Of a DNA stretch of 64,000 nt, positions 45,661-57,453 are shown piece by piece. A model generated the notes under the pieces. That model made no database searches, was not told the origin of the DNA, and worked only from the letters and a program-made list of their open reading frames with translations. The stretch comes from Melieria omissa (taxonomy: Eukaryota > Arthropoda > Insecta > Diptera > Ulidiidae). The stretch covers positions 70,717,718 to 70,781,717 of the forward strand of contig OZ020267.1 of the NCBI GenBank assembly GCA_963971225.1, written 5' to 3'. How positions within the stretch are numbered: position 1 is the stretch's first letter; each line of letters opens with the position of its first letter. Both the position numbers and the translations under genes were made by a program.

Positions 45661-47769
45661 AAATTCTCTAAGATTTCAAAAGTGTATTTGAAAAATGTGT
45701 CAAACTGCATTAAACGTGCGCCTGTGCGTATGCTATGAACTTATTCATAGGAATCTGCAATTCACAGACACTTCATCACAATGAAAATACTTATGCAATG
45801 CATCACAAACGCACAGAAACAGGCACAAAATCTAAAAATCCATCTGCAACTTGCAACTATTGACATTCAAAAAGTTTACTTATTTATTTATTTATTTAGT
45901 TTTTGCGCACATTCCCACACACACACACACACACTTAAAATTCTGACAAAATTTCAACTTTCAAACACGAAATAAAATATACAACAACAACAACAATAAT
46001 AACAACAACAATAATAATAACAACAGCTGATGTAGCTGGCGTGAGCTGAGCGAAAGCAGCAGCAACAGCAACGACAACAACTGAAAAGTTGCACCATTTC
46101 GCTGAACATTTCAAATTCATTGTAAATTATGAGCGGCAGCTATTGCCTCACCGACTGACTGACACTAACAACAACAATAATAATGATAAAAACTTTTACA
46201 CACCACCTGCAGTCAGCGGCAAGTTGCCGACTTGCCAGCGAGTTTTCTTGCAATTTCAACGAGCTGACTGACTGAGTGTTTGTTGCTCTGTCGCTTGCTT
46301 GTCTCGTCAGCGCACTCTTTGCACTGTCATTTCGATTTTGGCTTTTGTATGAAAACACGCTGGAAAATAAACAATTTGACAAACAGTCGCTGCTGCTGTC
46401 AATTGCTTTGCAATTTTCCAAATTATGTCAACCAAGTTCGTTGCAATTTTTGTCGCTGTCAACTTTTCTATATTTTTCTTATTATTTTTAATATTTTTTA
46501 AATTTTTTTTCACTTCTAAATCTTTTGTATTTTTTCCTCTACCAATTTCCCCAATTCTGTTTTGCTTTTCTATTTTGAAAAAGGAAATTAAAATAGAAAT
46601 TTCACTTTAAACTCAGTTTGGCCTCCAGCTGCTTTGGCCAGTTTCGTTAGAATATTTTTTTTGTTTACACGCGAAATAAAATTTGCTGTCTTACTTGCGC
46701 ATATTTACTGCAGCAAAAAGTTGCATAAATCCGATATGATTTTTATTAGACTCGTTGTATTACACAGTTTTTGCTGCTGCACGCTTCCTGGGGCTCTTTT
46801 GCTTTCGCTCATCTAACATTAATTTTTTCTAGCTGAGCATTTAGCGCGCTTCTGCTCTCTGCTCGGCTGTGTGGCCAAAGTTTCTAATGAGTTAAGATTT
46901 GCCTGCGGCTGCCAAACACAAACACGGCCAAAGCAGATTCTGCCCAGAAAACAAGCGTTCACCTTTGAAAAGGCACATCGCTTTCTTCTATGCTTCGAGG
47001 GTTCGTTAAGCGTGAAAAGTTTTTGTTGAATTGTAATGTCGCGCAGTGTTTGGCGCGTGTGGGCCCAAATTTGCCTTAATTTCTGTTTAATAAAAAGGAT
47101 TTTCATGCTACACATCCCTTCACTAATGCAGCCGAAATCAACCCAAATAAACATAAATAAATAAGTGAGCGTTCCAAGTGTGGTGCATGCAAGTTGCTGG
47201 CTAAAAGTTGAAAAGTTTATAGCAACCCGCATGGTGTTTGTTAAAGTTTAGCTGCCTTTTGTTGACTATCGTCGAGCAAAAGTTATATGTGGCCGCAAGC
47301 TGTTTGTGTTAGTAAGTTGTTTAGTAAATTTGGTAGCGAATTCTTTAGACGTGTCCTTGCAGCTGGCTTTATTCCACGCATAAATTGGCATGGAAAGTAG
47401 TAAATATTTGGCTTGGTTGTTGTTAAGATGCGTAAATTAAGCAGTAATTACATTAACTTAATGGTTAGTGCATTGAAACAGCAGTCAGAGGGAAGCGGGT
47501 TTAAAACATTACACAACAAATTCAACATCAATAAAAACTAACTTGAGTGCTTCAAATGACCTCCCAGCAGGTAACACGAGTTCTTGTAGCGTAACAGAAG
47601 TGGAAAGGTAAAAATCTTTCAATCTATTAATTTCAATCAGTTCCGTGTTGTTTGACAAAGACAGTCGTCTCTCAAAAGCTTCTCTTGAGACAAATTTTTC
47701 TCCAGCAAAATCATTCGCCATAGACAGAAATCACTTGCCAGGTTCGTATCGTAAACTGGATGCTTCGTG
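45661..47769. other. No gene recognised
   Basis: CA run at 45917-45932, CAA/AAT trinucleotide runs at 45980-46030 and 46168-46190. The rest is unique sequence without coding signals. Confidence 0.65.
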
Positions 47770-48760
47770 CATCAGAACCTCTCACCTAAGTTCCTGGAAG
47801 GTTTGGCAATTTACTATCGATGTGTCTGGTCTGGCGTTGTTCTCCGTTGGAAGACAAATCCCTTCGTAAGAACCTCTCAACCAACCTACCGGAGCTTCTG
47901 GCCAGTCACTAGCGATGTGTCTAGACTGACGTTGCCCCCTAAGAACCTCTTAACCCACCTCCCGGAGCTTCTGCTGAATCACTATTGATGTGTGTGGCCT
48001 GGCATTGTCCTAATGGAACTCAGTTTCTCTCTCTAAAAGTGGACAGCTAACCTACTGGAGCTTCAGGCGAGTTACTGTCGATGTGTCTGGCCTCACGTTG
48101 TTCTCTGATGGAACACAAATCTTCTCCCAAGAACCTTTCAACCAAGCTCCCGGAGCTTCTGGTTAGCTACTATCCATTTGTGTTACCTGACGTTGTCTTC
48201 ATGGGTCTTCTCCTAAGAATCTGTCAAAGGACTCCCTGGAGCTTCTGGCTAAGTAAATGTCGATGTGTCTGGACTGAAGTTGCTTCGATGGAACACAATT
48301 CTCTTCCTAAAAACATTTTGAAGCATCCTCCCGGAGCTTCTGGCACGTCAGTATCGATGGTTCTGGCCCGCCGTTGTCCTAATGGATTACAATTCTCCCC
48401 CTAAAGCTATGTCAACCAATCTCACGGAACTTCTGCCGAGTGACTGTCAATGTGTGTGGCCTAACGTTGTTCTGATGGAACCCATTTTCTGTCCTAAGAA
48501 CCTGGCAACCGCCGTACTAGAGCTTTTGGCAAGTTCCTATCGATGTGTCTGGCCTGACATTGTTTTGATCAAACACAATTCTCCTTGTCAAAATACTGAG
48601 AAGCAACCTCCCGGAGCTTCTGTCCAGTCACTCTTGATGATTCTGGCCCGGCGTTGTCCTGATGGATCACAATTCTCCTAAATTTTCTCCTTAAACCCTT
48701 GTCAACCAACCTCCCGAAGCTTCGAGTCAGTCAGTATTGATATGTTTGAGCCTGAAAATT
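47770..48760. repeat. Tandem array, about 10 units of about 94 bp
   Basis: CTCCCGGAGCTTCTGG followed by ATCGATGTGTCTGGCCTGAC, GTTGTCCTGATGGAACACAA and CTCCTAAGAACCT. GGAGC landmarks at 47891, 47964, 48057, 48152, 48238, 48333, 48426, 48519, 48613 and 48716. Open frames within it are by-products. Confidence 0.88.
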
Positions 48761-48984
48761 CCCCTCCTAATGGCCAAAGCTGGCCGCTTCTGGGCATTTG
48801 CTTCCTTCAGACAGTCCAATTGTTGACAATACAGGTCTGAACTAAAAGTTGATCAAGGAAGCAGCTTCTAGTACTTAGATGATTCCATGCCAATAATAAC
48901 AAACACACACCTTTTTGACCGTCAATCAGAGATTGATGTTGTCTTAAGTGAATCACTTGACATCACTAGTCACCTTCTTCAGAC

Positions 48985-49450
48985 ATGGGTAAATTTTGTT
49001 GCAATTCAGCATTGATTCCCAGATTGAAATGAAATTTATTATGTTCATTGCTGGTGTCCATCTGAGACACGTGTTCAAACAACTCTTAGTCAAGCTATTA
49101 GAAAAGTGTCTGAAAAGTTTCTTTAGTATGAAAATTTCTTCTGAAATGGTTCAATTTTGTTGCAATTCAGCATTGATTCCCAGATTGACATTAAATTTAT
49201 TATGTTCATTGCTGGTGTCCATCTGTGACACGTGTTCAAACAACTCTTAGTCAAGCTATTAGAAAAGTGTCTGAAAAGTTTCTTTAGTACGAAATTCTTT
49301 CAGAAATGGGTCAAGTTTGTTGCAATTCAGCATTGATTCTCAGATTGACATTAAATTTATTATGTTCATTGCTGGTGTCCTTCTCTAACATTCGTTCTAA
49401 TAAAACTGAGTCATTCTATTACAAAACTGTCTGAAAAGTTTCTTTAGTAC
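48985..49450. repeat. Tandem array, 3 units of about 160 bp
   Basis: TTGTTGCAATTCAGCATTGA, TTATGTTCATTGCTGGTGTC, and GTCTGAAAAGTTTCTTTAGT in each unit. Starts at about 49001, 49162 and 49322. Units 1 and 2 are nearly identical; the third is more diverged. Confidence 0.92.
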
Positions 49451-49468
49451 GTTATTTTGTCTCTCTAA

Positions 49469-49481
49469 CGCCATCTAGTGT
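49469..49481 (-). promoter_or_regulatory. CTCF-like motif at a transposon remnant
   Basis: The reverse complement of CGCCATCTAGTGT is ACACTAGATGGCG, 12 of 13 to CCASYAGRKGGCR. It sits at the edge of the probable DDE transposase remnant, so it may be transposon sequence. Confidence 0.25.
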
Positions 49482-49690
49482 GACTAATGGCACTGAGATA
49501 TCATCAGACTTCTTAAACCATCAAATAATGGATTTCTGTGGCTATTTTTCGCCAATGACGATTTGAATTTCGGCCTTAAGCTCAGAAGTTGTTTGTAAAT
49601 TACTTGTATAGATCAAAGATCTGACAAAATCCCCCCAAAAAAAAATCACATGGCTTTAAATTGAACAGTTGACATCCATATTTTAGTAAA
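49469..49690 (-). pseudogene. Probable remnant of a DDE transposase tail
   Basis: On the minus strand one frame reads FNLKPCDFFLGGF and another SELKAEIQIVIGEK. Together they recall the SPDL.P.DFFLWG...ELK..I...I end of insect DDE transposases found with DUF4817-type elements. Heavily decayed, two frames, no termini found. Confidence 0.35.
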
Positions 49691-52599
49691 TTTGGTTCGC
49701 TGTGGCTGCTTTAAAAAATGTATTTTTTTAATGTACCAGAAAGTCAGTAATGCACTGACTTTGACTTCTTCACTTTCTACTGAATATTTCTACAAAACTA
49801 TTTCATACAAATTTGCCTTCATTAAGCAGTTTTCCTTACCATTAAATCGCTGCACTCTACATTCTACAATACGCCTAAAAATATACTCCGCAAACGAAAC
49901 ACTTTAATAAGCACATCTAGTCAACGCTGACGCTTCGTCTGTTACTGAAGCGCACATAAATATATGTGAAAAATCTTAATTGCACATGGCTGACTTTATA
50001 TCAGTGCACATTGTACATTGCACATGAATTATTCTCTAAAAGTGCCTAAAATAATGCAACACACAACAGGCACCGACAATGCCACAAACAATGCTGCTAA
50101 TGTCATAGCAAAAGCGGCGACACGTTGCCTTTGTCTGCGCGCCAACATGCACAGTGGGCGTTCGGGCTTTGCCTGACTGGCAAATAACAAAGCGCGCACG
50201 AATGCATTGGGCACGAACGCACACACGCACACGTACACAGATTATGAGCGCGCGAGTAGTTGAAATTTGCACGCATGCAGATTGTGTTTAATTATTGCCT
50301 CGCCAGCTGTTTAAGTCCCACACCATGCGGGCCATTGCCTGAGCTTCATACGAGAGCGACGGTGAGCCAGGGAGAGCGAGACAGCAGCAATTTTTTTTAA
50401 GTCGGCTACTTGATAAAGGCAAAGTGCTGATTTGTGTTTTGCCTTGTTGAGCGTTGACTCATCGCTGCCTTAGAAAACAAATGTCGTATGTCTTACTCGG
50501 CTCAATGTAACATACAACATTCGTTTTCTGAGACGACAACATGTTGAAGCGTTTGTGATGTCTGATGGGTGTGAGCCAGAAAAAAAACACGCCACAGCTG
50601 CAGACGTTTATTTTTCAGTGCGCCTAAATGTATGCTGCTATATGCTTTTTGTATAAAAGCGAGTGTGCGCTACGTGTCGCTTTATGCGGGCGTTAAACGT
50701 ACATAAGATGTTGACTTTTGGCGGCATTTTTTGCCCCCTTGCGCCCGCGACCTCTTTGCTCTTTTGCTGTGGGTGCATTGGCAAATGTAAACACACACAC
50801 ACACAAACGCATGGAAACGTGTACAGTCCACTGCGCGCGCGCTTGCATATGCACGCCTCCGTATCGGCTACAAAAGCACAGTTGGGCATTTGTTTTCTTT
50901 TCTGCCGCTTTGTGTTGCTGGTTGCCTTTGCTTTCCCTGCGCTTCCATGGTTTTTGCTCTGTTGGCGCAGCTTTTATTTCAAGTGGTAACTGGCTTCAGT
51001 TGCAGTGTGCACAAAAAACCCAAACAAACCAATGCAACAATTTCTGTTAAAAACAACAAAAAATTGCAAATAGCAGCAAAAGCTTGGAGCCAACACTGGG
51101 CGGCGAGAGCGCAAACCTTGCATGCGGGCAAACAAAATGTTCACAATACTTTTGCGCTCTCGGCGCCCCGTTGACATCTATGTGGGTTGACGACGCGCGG
51201 TGCGAACTGCGCTGTCGCTGCGGTTGGCTGGTGGTGCCCGCGTTGCTTTGGCTGCGCTGCCGATTGCGGTCGCTTGGCTGTGCGTGGTACCTGGCGCTTC
51301 GGCAGCTGTCATGGCGCTTGCGTTTGCATGTTCTTTGGCCTTTGGGTGTGCGACCACTGCGGTTTGCTAATGCATACAGCAGCAAAAAAAAAACGACACG
51401 CTCTGGGTCCACGCTTGTCTCCACTGACACGAACATGTCCGAAAATAAAAATCAACAGCAAACCACACCACAAAATAAATGAACAACTTTTCAATTTGCC
51501 ACATTTTACAGAGCAAAATTGAAATTAATTTTCAGAATATATATCTTATTTTCCCAAAAATTTTGCCGCATAGTTTTAGGCTCATGCTTCAATTTCATAA
51601 TTTTGATTTACCTTAAATTTTATGCAAATTTTTTCAAATTCTTTACACCCGCATCTCTCTTGAATCCTGCATCCTTATGCCTTCGCTTTGAGCTCTCGAG
51701 CCGTCACACTTCATCGTCATGCCACAGTCTGCAGCGAATTTTTGCCATTGGGTCAAGGTTGCGCGCATTTTTGCTGGCACTTCAATTCGCCGCCACCGCT
51801 CAGCAGCTTTTCAAGTGTTTGCCGCTTCATATTCAGTTTTGTCTTCATGCGCCTTTTTTTCCTCTCATGCGCTCATTCATATGTGCCCATTGCACATTGC
51901 ACAAGTATGTGTGTATGTCAATTTATATGTATGTGTGTGTAAGTTGTCCTTTTTGACAGCCTACATGGTGTCGCGCATATTTCGCTTTGCACCTCGCTCG
52001 CATTGTCCTCTTGTCCTTTGTAGCGCTGTGCTCCCCTCTTTGCTGTCGCTCTGCACGGCTCTTTGTGCTTCTTTCGCTGCGCTCGTCTATGCGATAAGTG
52101 CGAGTAATTGTCAAACTTAAGTAGTTGTGAACTTTGACATGACAAGAGTGGTGCTTGTGACATTACATTAAATATGCGTTGCCAACATTGCTGCCGCCGC
52201 TTCAACGTCTCGACGCCGCCCATCGAAGCGGCAACTATGCATCTACGGCAACAGTGACAGCGCATTATTGTGACAAGTTGACAATTCAGCGCTTGACACA
52301 AGTCAGCGCATGCTTCTGTGTCTCAGTGTGTGTGTGTGTGTGTGTGTGTTTGTCTTCGTGTCAACGCGCAAAGTTTCAAGTATCGTGAGTGCATATAGAA
52401 AAGTGCCAAGTGGACCGAGTTCGGATAAATATTTGCTGTTCGTTTTAGTAAAACTATTAAAATTTTATGCCACATTATGAAGTGGCACTCTCGCTAAAAG
52501 TTAAACTTATTGACCAACTATGGTTTTTAAAATTTACTGAAATTGCTGGCAAACATAGCGGTTCACTGATATGTGAGAGAATTTGAAAATTTTCATAAC
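49691..52599. other. No gene recognised; GC-richer island at about 50.0-52.4 kb
   Basis: This stretch is visibly richer in GCGC words than the rest of the upstream window. TATAAAAG lies at about 50652, 17 bases after the motif copy at 50620-50635, but no initiator or splice donor supports a promoter. Several 100-145 codon frames overlap on both strands without domains. GT run at 52326-52349. Confidence 0.55.
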
Positions 52600-54300
52600 A
52601 CAAATGTTCCCTTGTACGCTATATAATTCCGAATTTTGATATTGTGACAATTTGTCACAAAATTATTTGCCACCTAATTGTGTTTAGTTTGTATTCCAGC
52701 TAATATTTTGCTTGTTTGAGTTGGAATTTGTCACAAATTTATTGAATTTGTCTTACTAACACAATTTTGACAATTTTTTGAGGCAGCCGCCGTGGCTCAG
52801 TAGGCAGCCGCCGTGGCTCAGTAGGCAGCCGCCGTGGCTCAGTTGGTTAGTGCGCGGTCCAAGCGAGTCGCATGCAGAGCGACGCTAGTTCGAATTCTGC
52901 ATGTAGTAACACCTAAAAAAAATAACGGGAAACTCGTTTTCTCTTTCGGTGGCTGTCCTCTCAGCTGGAAATGGCAAACCTCTGAGAGTAAAAATTGCCT
53001 ATGAAAAAGCTCCCAACCTGCCGTTCGGAACCGGCATAAAACTGTAGGTCCCTTCCACCCGCGTACAAAATTCACACGCACAACACGGGTGGTTGCGGGA
53101 AGCTAGGCCTTAGTCTCGCGTAAGCGGGCTGTCGTGCCAATCAATTAATTATTATTAACACAATTTTGACACTCTGTCCCAAATTTTATTGGCATAGAAT
53201 TGCATTTAATTTGTATTTGAAATAGAGAGTTAACTAATATGAGTAGGAATTTGCTGTAAATTTATATTTCTGACAAGCTTGTAAACATTTTGACAATGTG
53301 ACATTTTCTAATTCAATTTTTTCGTCAACCAATTGCGTTTGTGGTTGTAATTGAGATTTGGTTAATTTGAGTAGGTATTTGTAAGTTATTTATTTGTGAA
53401 CATTATACGTAGCCTCATTTTGGACACTGTGAAACTTTGTCACAAAATTTTTCGCTACCTAATTGTGTTTGATTTTCATTCGTGATTGACATTTTGCTTG
53501 TATGGCTTTAGTTTGTATTGACCTACTTTTTGGAATTGTGACACTTAAGTCGAAATTTTTTTTTCACCTGATTGCATTCAGCGTGTGTTTGTAATTGATA
53601 TTTTGCTGATTTGAGTTGGAATTTCTTATTAGTTCATATTTGTGACAAACTTTTGAACAATTTTGACATTGTAGGACTGGAGTTATTGAATTTTTTACTA
53701 CCTAGTTGTTTTTAATTTGTATTTGTGATTAAAATATTGCTTGTTTTAGTAGGTTTCTGTGTCAGTTTTGACACTGTGACACTTTGTCACAAATTTTGTG
53801 TATCCCACTGCAATAAGTTTATATCTGAAACTGTCAGCTTCCTAATTTTGGTAGATATGTGTCATTAGTTTATGTTTGTGATGAGCATTGTAGCAATTTT
53901 GACACTTTGACACTTTATCACAAACTGGATTGGTACCTAGTTGCATTGTATTTGCTTTTGGAGTTGACAGTGTGCTTTTTGGAAAAGATAATTGTTAAGA
54001 ACTCATATTTGTGACAAGTGGCGCAATACTTCTGACGTTGTAACAGAATTTATTCGAATATACTTCGTGTTTGGAGTTGTCAGGTTGCCAAGTTTAGTAG
54101 AGAGTTTTTAATAGTTGACAAGTGACAAGCGTTTGCCTAATTTTGACATTGTGACACTTTGTCACAAAATTTGTTGGTCCTTTATTACTTTCATTTTGTA
54201 TCTGAATTGACCGTTTAACCTAATTTGAATTGATATTTGTTGCGAATTTATGTTTGTGACAAGCGTTCTAGCGGATTTATGACGTTTTTATTGCAGAAAT
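52600..54300. repeat. Diverged tandem array, about 10 units of about 115-150 bp
   Basis: Units contain TTTTGACACTGTGACACTTTGTC, ACAAAATTT.TT.G.TACCTAATTG, TTTGTATTTGTGATTGA.ATTTTGC and GAGT.GGAATTTGT. The first unit has the perfect palindrome at 52642-52660. Interrupted by the SINE. Confidence 0.75.
52773..53155 (+). mobile_element. tRNA-derived SINE with triplicated 5' A box
   Basis: Flanked by a perfect 16-bp target duplication TAACACAATTTTGACA (52757-52772, 53156-53171). Pol III A box TGGCTCAGTTGG at 52835-52846 and B box AGTTCGAATTC at 52887-52897. The first 21 bp (GGCAGCCGCCGTGGCTCAGTA) is present three times in tandem from 52782, giving further A-box matches at 52793-52804 and 52814-52825. 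The body (GGCAAACCTCTGAGAG, CTGCCGTTCGGAACC, AAAACTGTAGGTCCC) and the ATTATT tail resemble, from memory, widespread tephritid repeats. It lies in the 52.6-54.3 kb tandem array. Confidence 0.9.
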
Positions 54301-56185
54301 GAATTATTTTTACATGAACCGATTTTTATTGACACTATGGAAATTGAAATGAACCTTGTAATGGGTAAACAATTTTGCATTATAGAAATGCTTTGAGTCA
54401 CAAATTAGTTATTTATCTTTGAGTTATTATTTTATTTATTTATAGCTTTAGTTCTTATATCACATGAAATAAAAATACAAAGATATTACATTATCGCTGA
54501 AAATAATTAACCAAGAATGTAACATTTCGCATTTCATAATATTTTGTCATCACATCAAACACTTTGATTATGACAACTGTCACAAACTGCGCGCATAACC
54601 ATGTTTCACGTTCCTCTTCGTATTGAACGAAAGTTGTTCAGTTATGCTTTTATCCATTGCACAATCCTAATGACATCCTTTGAGCTCGTGAGTCGCACAT
54701 CCGTTCGGTTCTCGGAGTGGGCTTAATTACAACGCCCATGTCCGTCTGGATATGGACTCAAATTAAATACATCAAATGCGCCTTTCAACGCCATTTGTCA
54801 TATTATGACAGTTGCCGGTTTACACATTTGGATACATCGCCTCGTCTGGCGACTTGTGTTTGCCCTGTGTCGCTGCTTTTGTGCAGTGCGCTCATGTGTC
54901 GTGAGCGTTGTTCATTGTCAGCGTCCTCGACATGTGCACACATACCCACAGCTTACAAACACACACTTCCTCATGTGCCGCATATGTGTGTTTTGCTTTT
55001 GTGCCTAAACACACCGATAACAGAATTCTGCATTGGTGGTTGTAGCAGTTCAATACCATTTCGTAGCGACCCTCCCCCCCGCACTCGCAGTCATGATTTC
55101 AGCGCAGTGTAGTCCTACTGCTTGGCTGTCGCTTTGTGTCTGCACATTGTTGGAATTGGCCAGCGGCAATCAATTTCAATGGACCGCCAACTGCCTTCAG
55201 AAGTGCGGAAGCGGGTTGAGTTCGAGGTTGACATGGGCAGCTGTTGAGGCTGCTGTAGCTGCTTGGCTGGCTGCCATATTGATTATTTAGATTTGCATTA
55301 ACAACCTTTACTGCTATTCAATTATTTGCGCTTATTTTCGTTGGTCAACATAAATGTACATTCACACACACACTCACACACACATACGCATCTGCCTCTT
55401 TAGCTGCTTAGGTTGGGTCTCATTTTTTCTGTCGGCGACGCCCGGCTCACGTTGCCAGCGAACATTTGTCTGCGCCATTTTGTCTGTTGGCCAAAAGTGG
55501 CAACGAATTAACGACCGCTTGACACTCATCAACAATTCAATGACAGTCGCCCGACATGACAATGAATTGGTAAGCAGCATCGACATTAACAGCAACAAAA
55601 CATATCGCAAAAATTGAAGCTAGTTAATGATAAGCCTGAGAGAAATGAAATGTCAGAGTGAATGTTACGTAATGCGGCTGCTGGGCAACATTTGCCGATG
55701 GTGATTGACAGCTTCCATAGGCGACGTCCGGCATACGATGAGGGTTTGTCCCTTGTGGGCCGATATTAATTTATATCTATGTGTGGGTTTTATTAAATTT
55801 TTACGCGCATGCGATTGTGGTGGAAATAAATAAGGACCACATTGAGTGGTTCTGGTTGGCCGTTTGTGGCTCAAAAGGCTCGTAAAATGTCAAGTTGCCA
55901 GTTTATGCGTGTGGAATCTGCTGAGTTGGTTGTTTTGACAGCATAGGAAATGGAAAATGTTATGAAATGTGTGGGTGCTTTTGTTTCTTATAAAATATCT
56001 TACGTGAAAACTCTGTCAAAAGTATCAAAATTTGATCTAAGAATCTGTATTAAATTTTGTATGAAGAAGCAAAGTAAGTGATTCAACGCACATCAAACGC
56101 TGACTGTGTGGTTTGACGAGTTTACTTGAGCAAAAAAGTGTTTACAAGTGGTACAAATTGGTACATAGAAGACCAAGAAGATATT
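54301..56185. other. No gene recognised
   Basis: Unique sequence; moderately GC-rich at 54.6-55.6 kb. CA run at about 55363-55385. TTG|GTAAGC at about 55570 is an unsupported donor-like site. Confidence 0.6.
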
Positions 56186-57160
56186 ATTCCTATGCCTATC
56201 CCTATCCCTATTGCTATCGCTATCGCTATCCCTATCTGTATCGCTATCCCTATCCCGATTCCGTTCCCTATCGCTATCCCTATTTTTATCGCTATCCTTA
56301 TCCTTATCCCTAACCCTATCCCTATCCCGATTCCTATCCCTATCCGTATCTCTATCCTTATCCCTATCTTTATCTTTATCTTTATCTTTATCCATATCTC
56401 TATCGCTATCCCTATCTTTATCGCTATCCCTATCCTGAACCCTATCGCTATCCCTATCTTTATCGCTATCCCTATCTTTATCGCTATCCCTATCCTGAAC
56501 CCTATCCCTATCCCTATTCCTATTCCTTATCCATATCCATATCCATATCCATATCCATATCCATATCCATATCCATATCCATATCCATATCCATATCCAT
56601 ATCCATATCCATATCCATATCCATATCCATATCCATATCCATATCCATATCCATATCCATATCCATATCCATATCCATCTCCATATCCATATCCATATCC
56701 ATATCCATATCCATATCCATATCCATATCCATATCCATATCCATATCCATATCCATATCCATATCCATATCCATATCCATATCCATATCCATATCCATAT
56801 CCATATCCATATCCATATCCATATCCATATCCATATCCATATCCATATCCATATCCATATCCATATCCCTATCCTTATCTCTATCCCTAACCCTATGTCT
56901 ATCCCAATCCCTATCCCTATCTTTGTCCTTGTCCTTTTCCCTGTCCGTGTTCCTGTTCTTATCCCTATCCCTACCCTATCTTATCTAATTCTGTCCTATA
57001 CTATTGCTCATAATATAAAGACAATCTCATCCATAAAATATCTATCAGACCTTATCCTCATCCTTATCCCTATACCTATCCCTTTCCCTATTAGAGACAT
57101 GGAAAAAAACCCTATCCTTATCCATATCTCTATCCCTATCCCTATCCCTTCAACAATTCG
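56186..57160. repeat. Hexamer array: pure (ATATCC)n core with (CCCTAT)n flanks
   Basis: 56526-56865 is nearly pure ATATCC (one C variant at about 56680). 56186-56525 and 56866-57160 are degenerate CCTATC/CTTATC/CGCTAT hexamers. At 56308-56328 four CCC runs are separated by 3-nt spacers. The long open frames here are dipeptide artefacts. Confidence 0.95.
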
Positions 57161-57453
57161 CAAATAAACGACACTTCATCATTTGGAATTCCACTTCATT
57201 TTCATTCCATTTCGTCGACGATCGATTCAAATATTTTTACAAACTATTTCCTAGATTTTGTGACAAAGTGTCCCAAAAATATTAGTTGCATTACTTGTAC
57301 AGTCAGAACTTCTTTAATGTTTCAAATTGTCCCTTCTGAAGCTCTTCAATGTATTTTTATTTGGTGTTCATTTAAAAATAAAAAAAAAACCTGCATAAAT
57401 AAGATTTTAAATAACCATTAATAATTGCTTGTGCTTGTTCTTGTTCTTTGCAG
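57161..57453. other. Short spacer before the Fur1 exon
   Basis: AT-rich; includes TTTGTGACAAAGTGTCCCAA at about 57258, a damaged copy of the inverted repeat, and the branch/pyrimidine region of the proposed acceptor at 57453. Confidence 0.6.

Larger units (their letters stand above)
52..50635. repeat. Dispersed motif GCGCCTAAAAGTATGC and close variants
   Basis: Besides the array copies (1-1620, 3300-4850, 44750-45660): plus strand at 7082 (one change), 8052 (exact 14-mer), 34084, 34209, 37312, 37568 (GTATAC), 38023, 49872, 50044 and 50620; minus strand at 4172 and 20465 (both in solo LTRs), 6022, 33881, 35359, 40199 and 41035. A partial form is at 5663. Ends (GCGCC, TATGC) and the AAA centre are best kept. 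Confidence 0.75.

Noticed and set aside
50645..50690. TATAAAAG as a promoter
   Set aside because: No initiator at the right distance, no exon or donor downstream; a TATA-like word alone is common.
51084..51482. Several overlapping 110-145 codon frames in the GC-richer 50.6-52.3 kb stretch
   Set aside because: Open on both strands at once, no domain, no splice signals; expected from higher GC.
52835..52900. A functional tRNA gene
   Set aside because: A and B boxes are present but no cloverleaf or 3' acceptor pairing; the SINE structure and target duplication explain it.
56126..56890. 254-codon frame of Pro-Ile/Pro-Tyr repeats
   Set aside because: Hexamer repeat artefact; the opposite strand is open as Met-Asp repeats.
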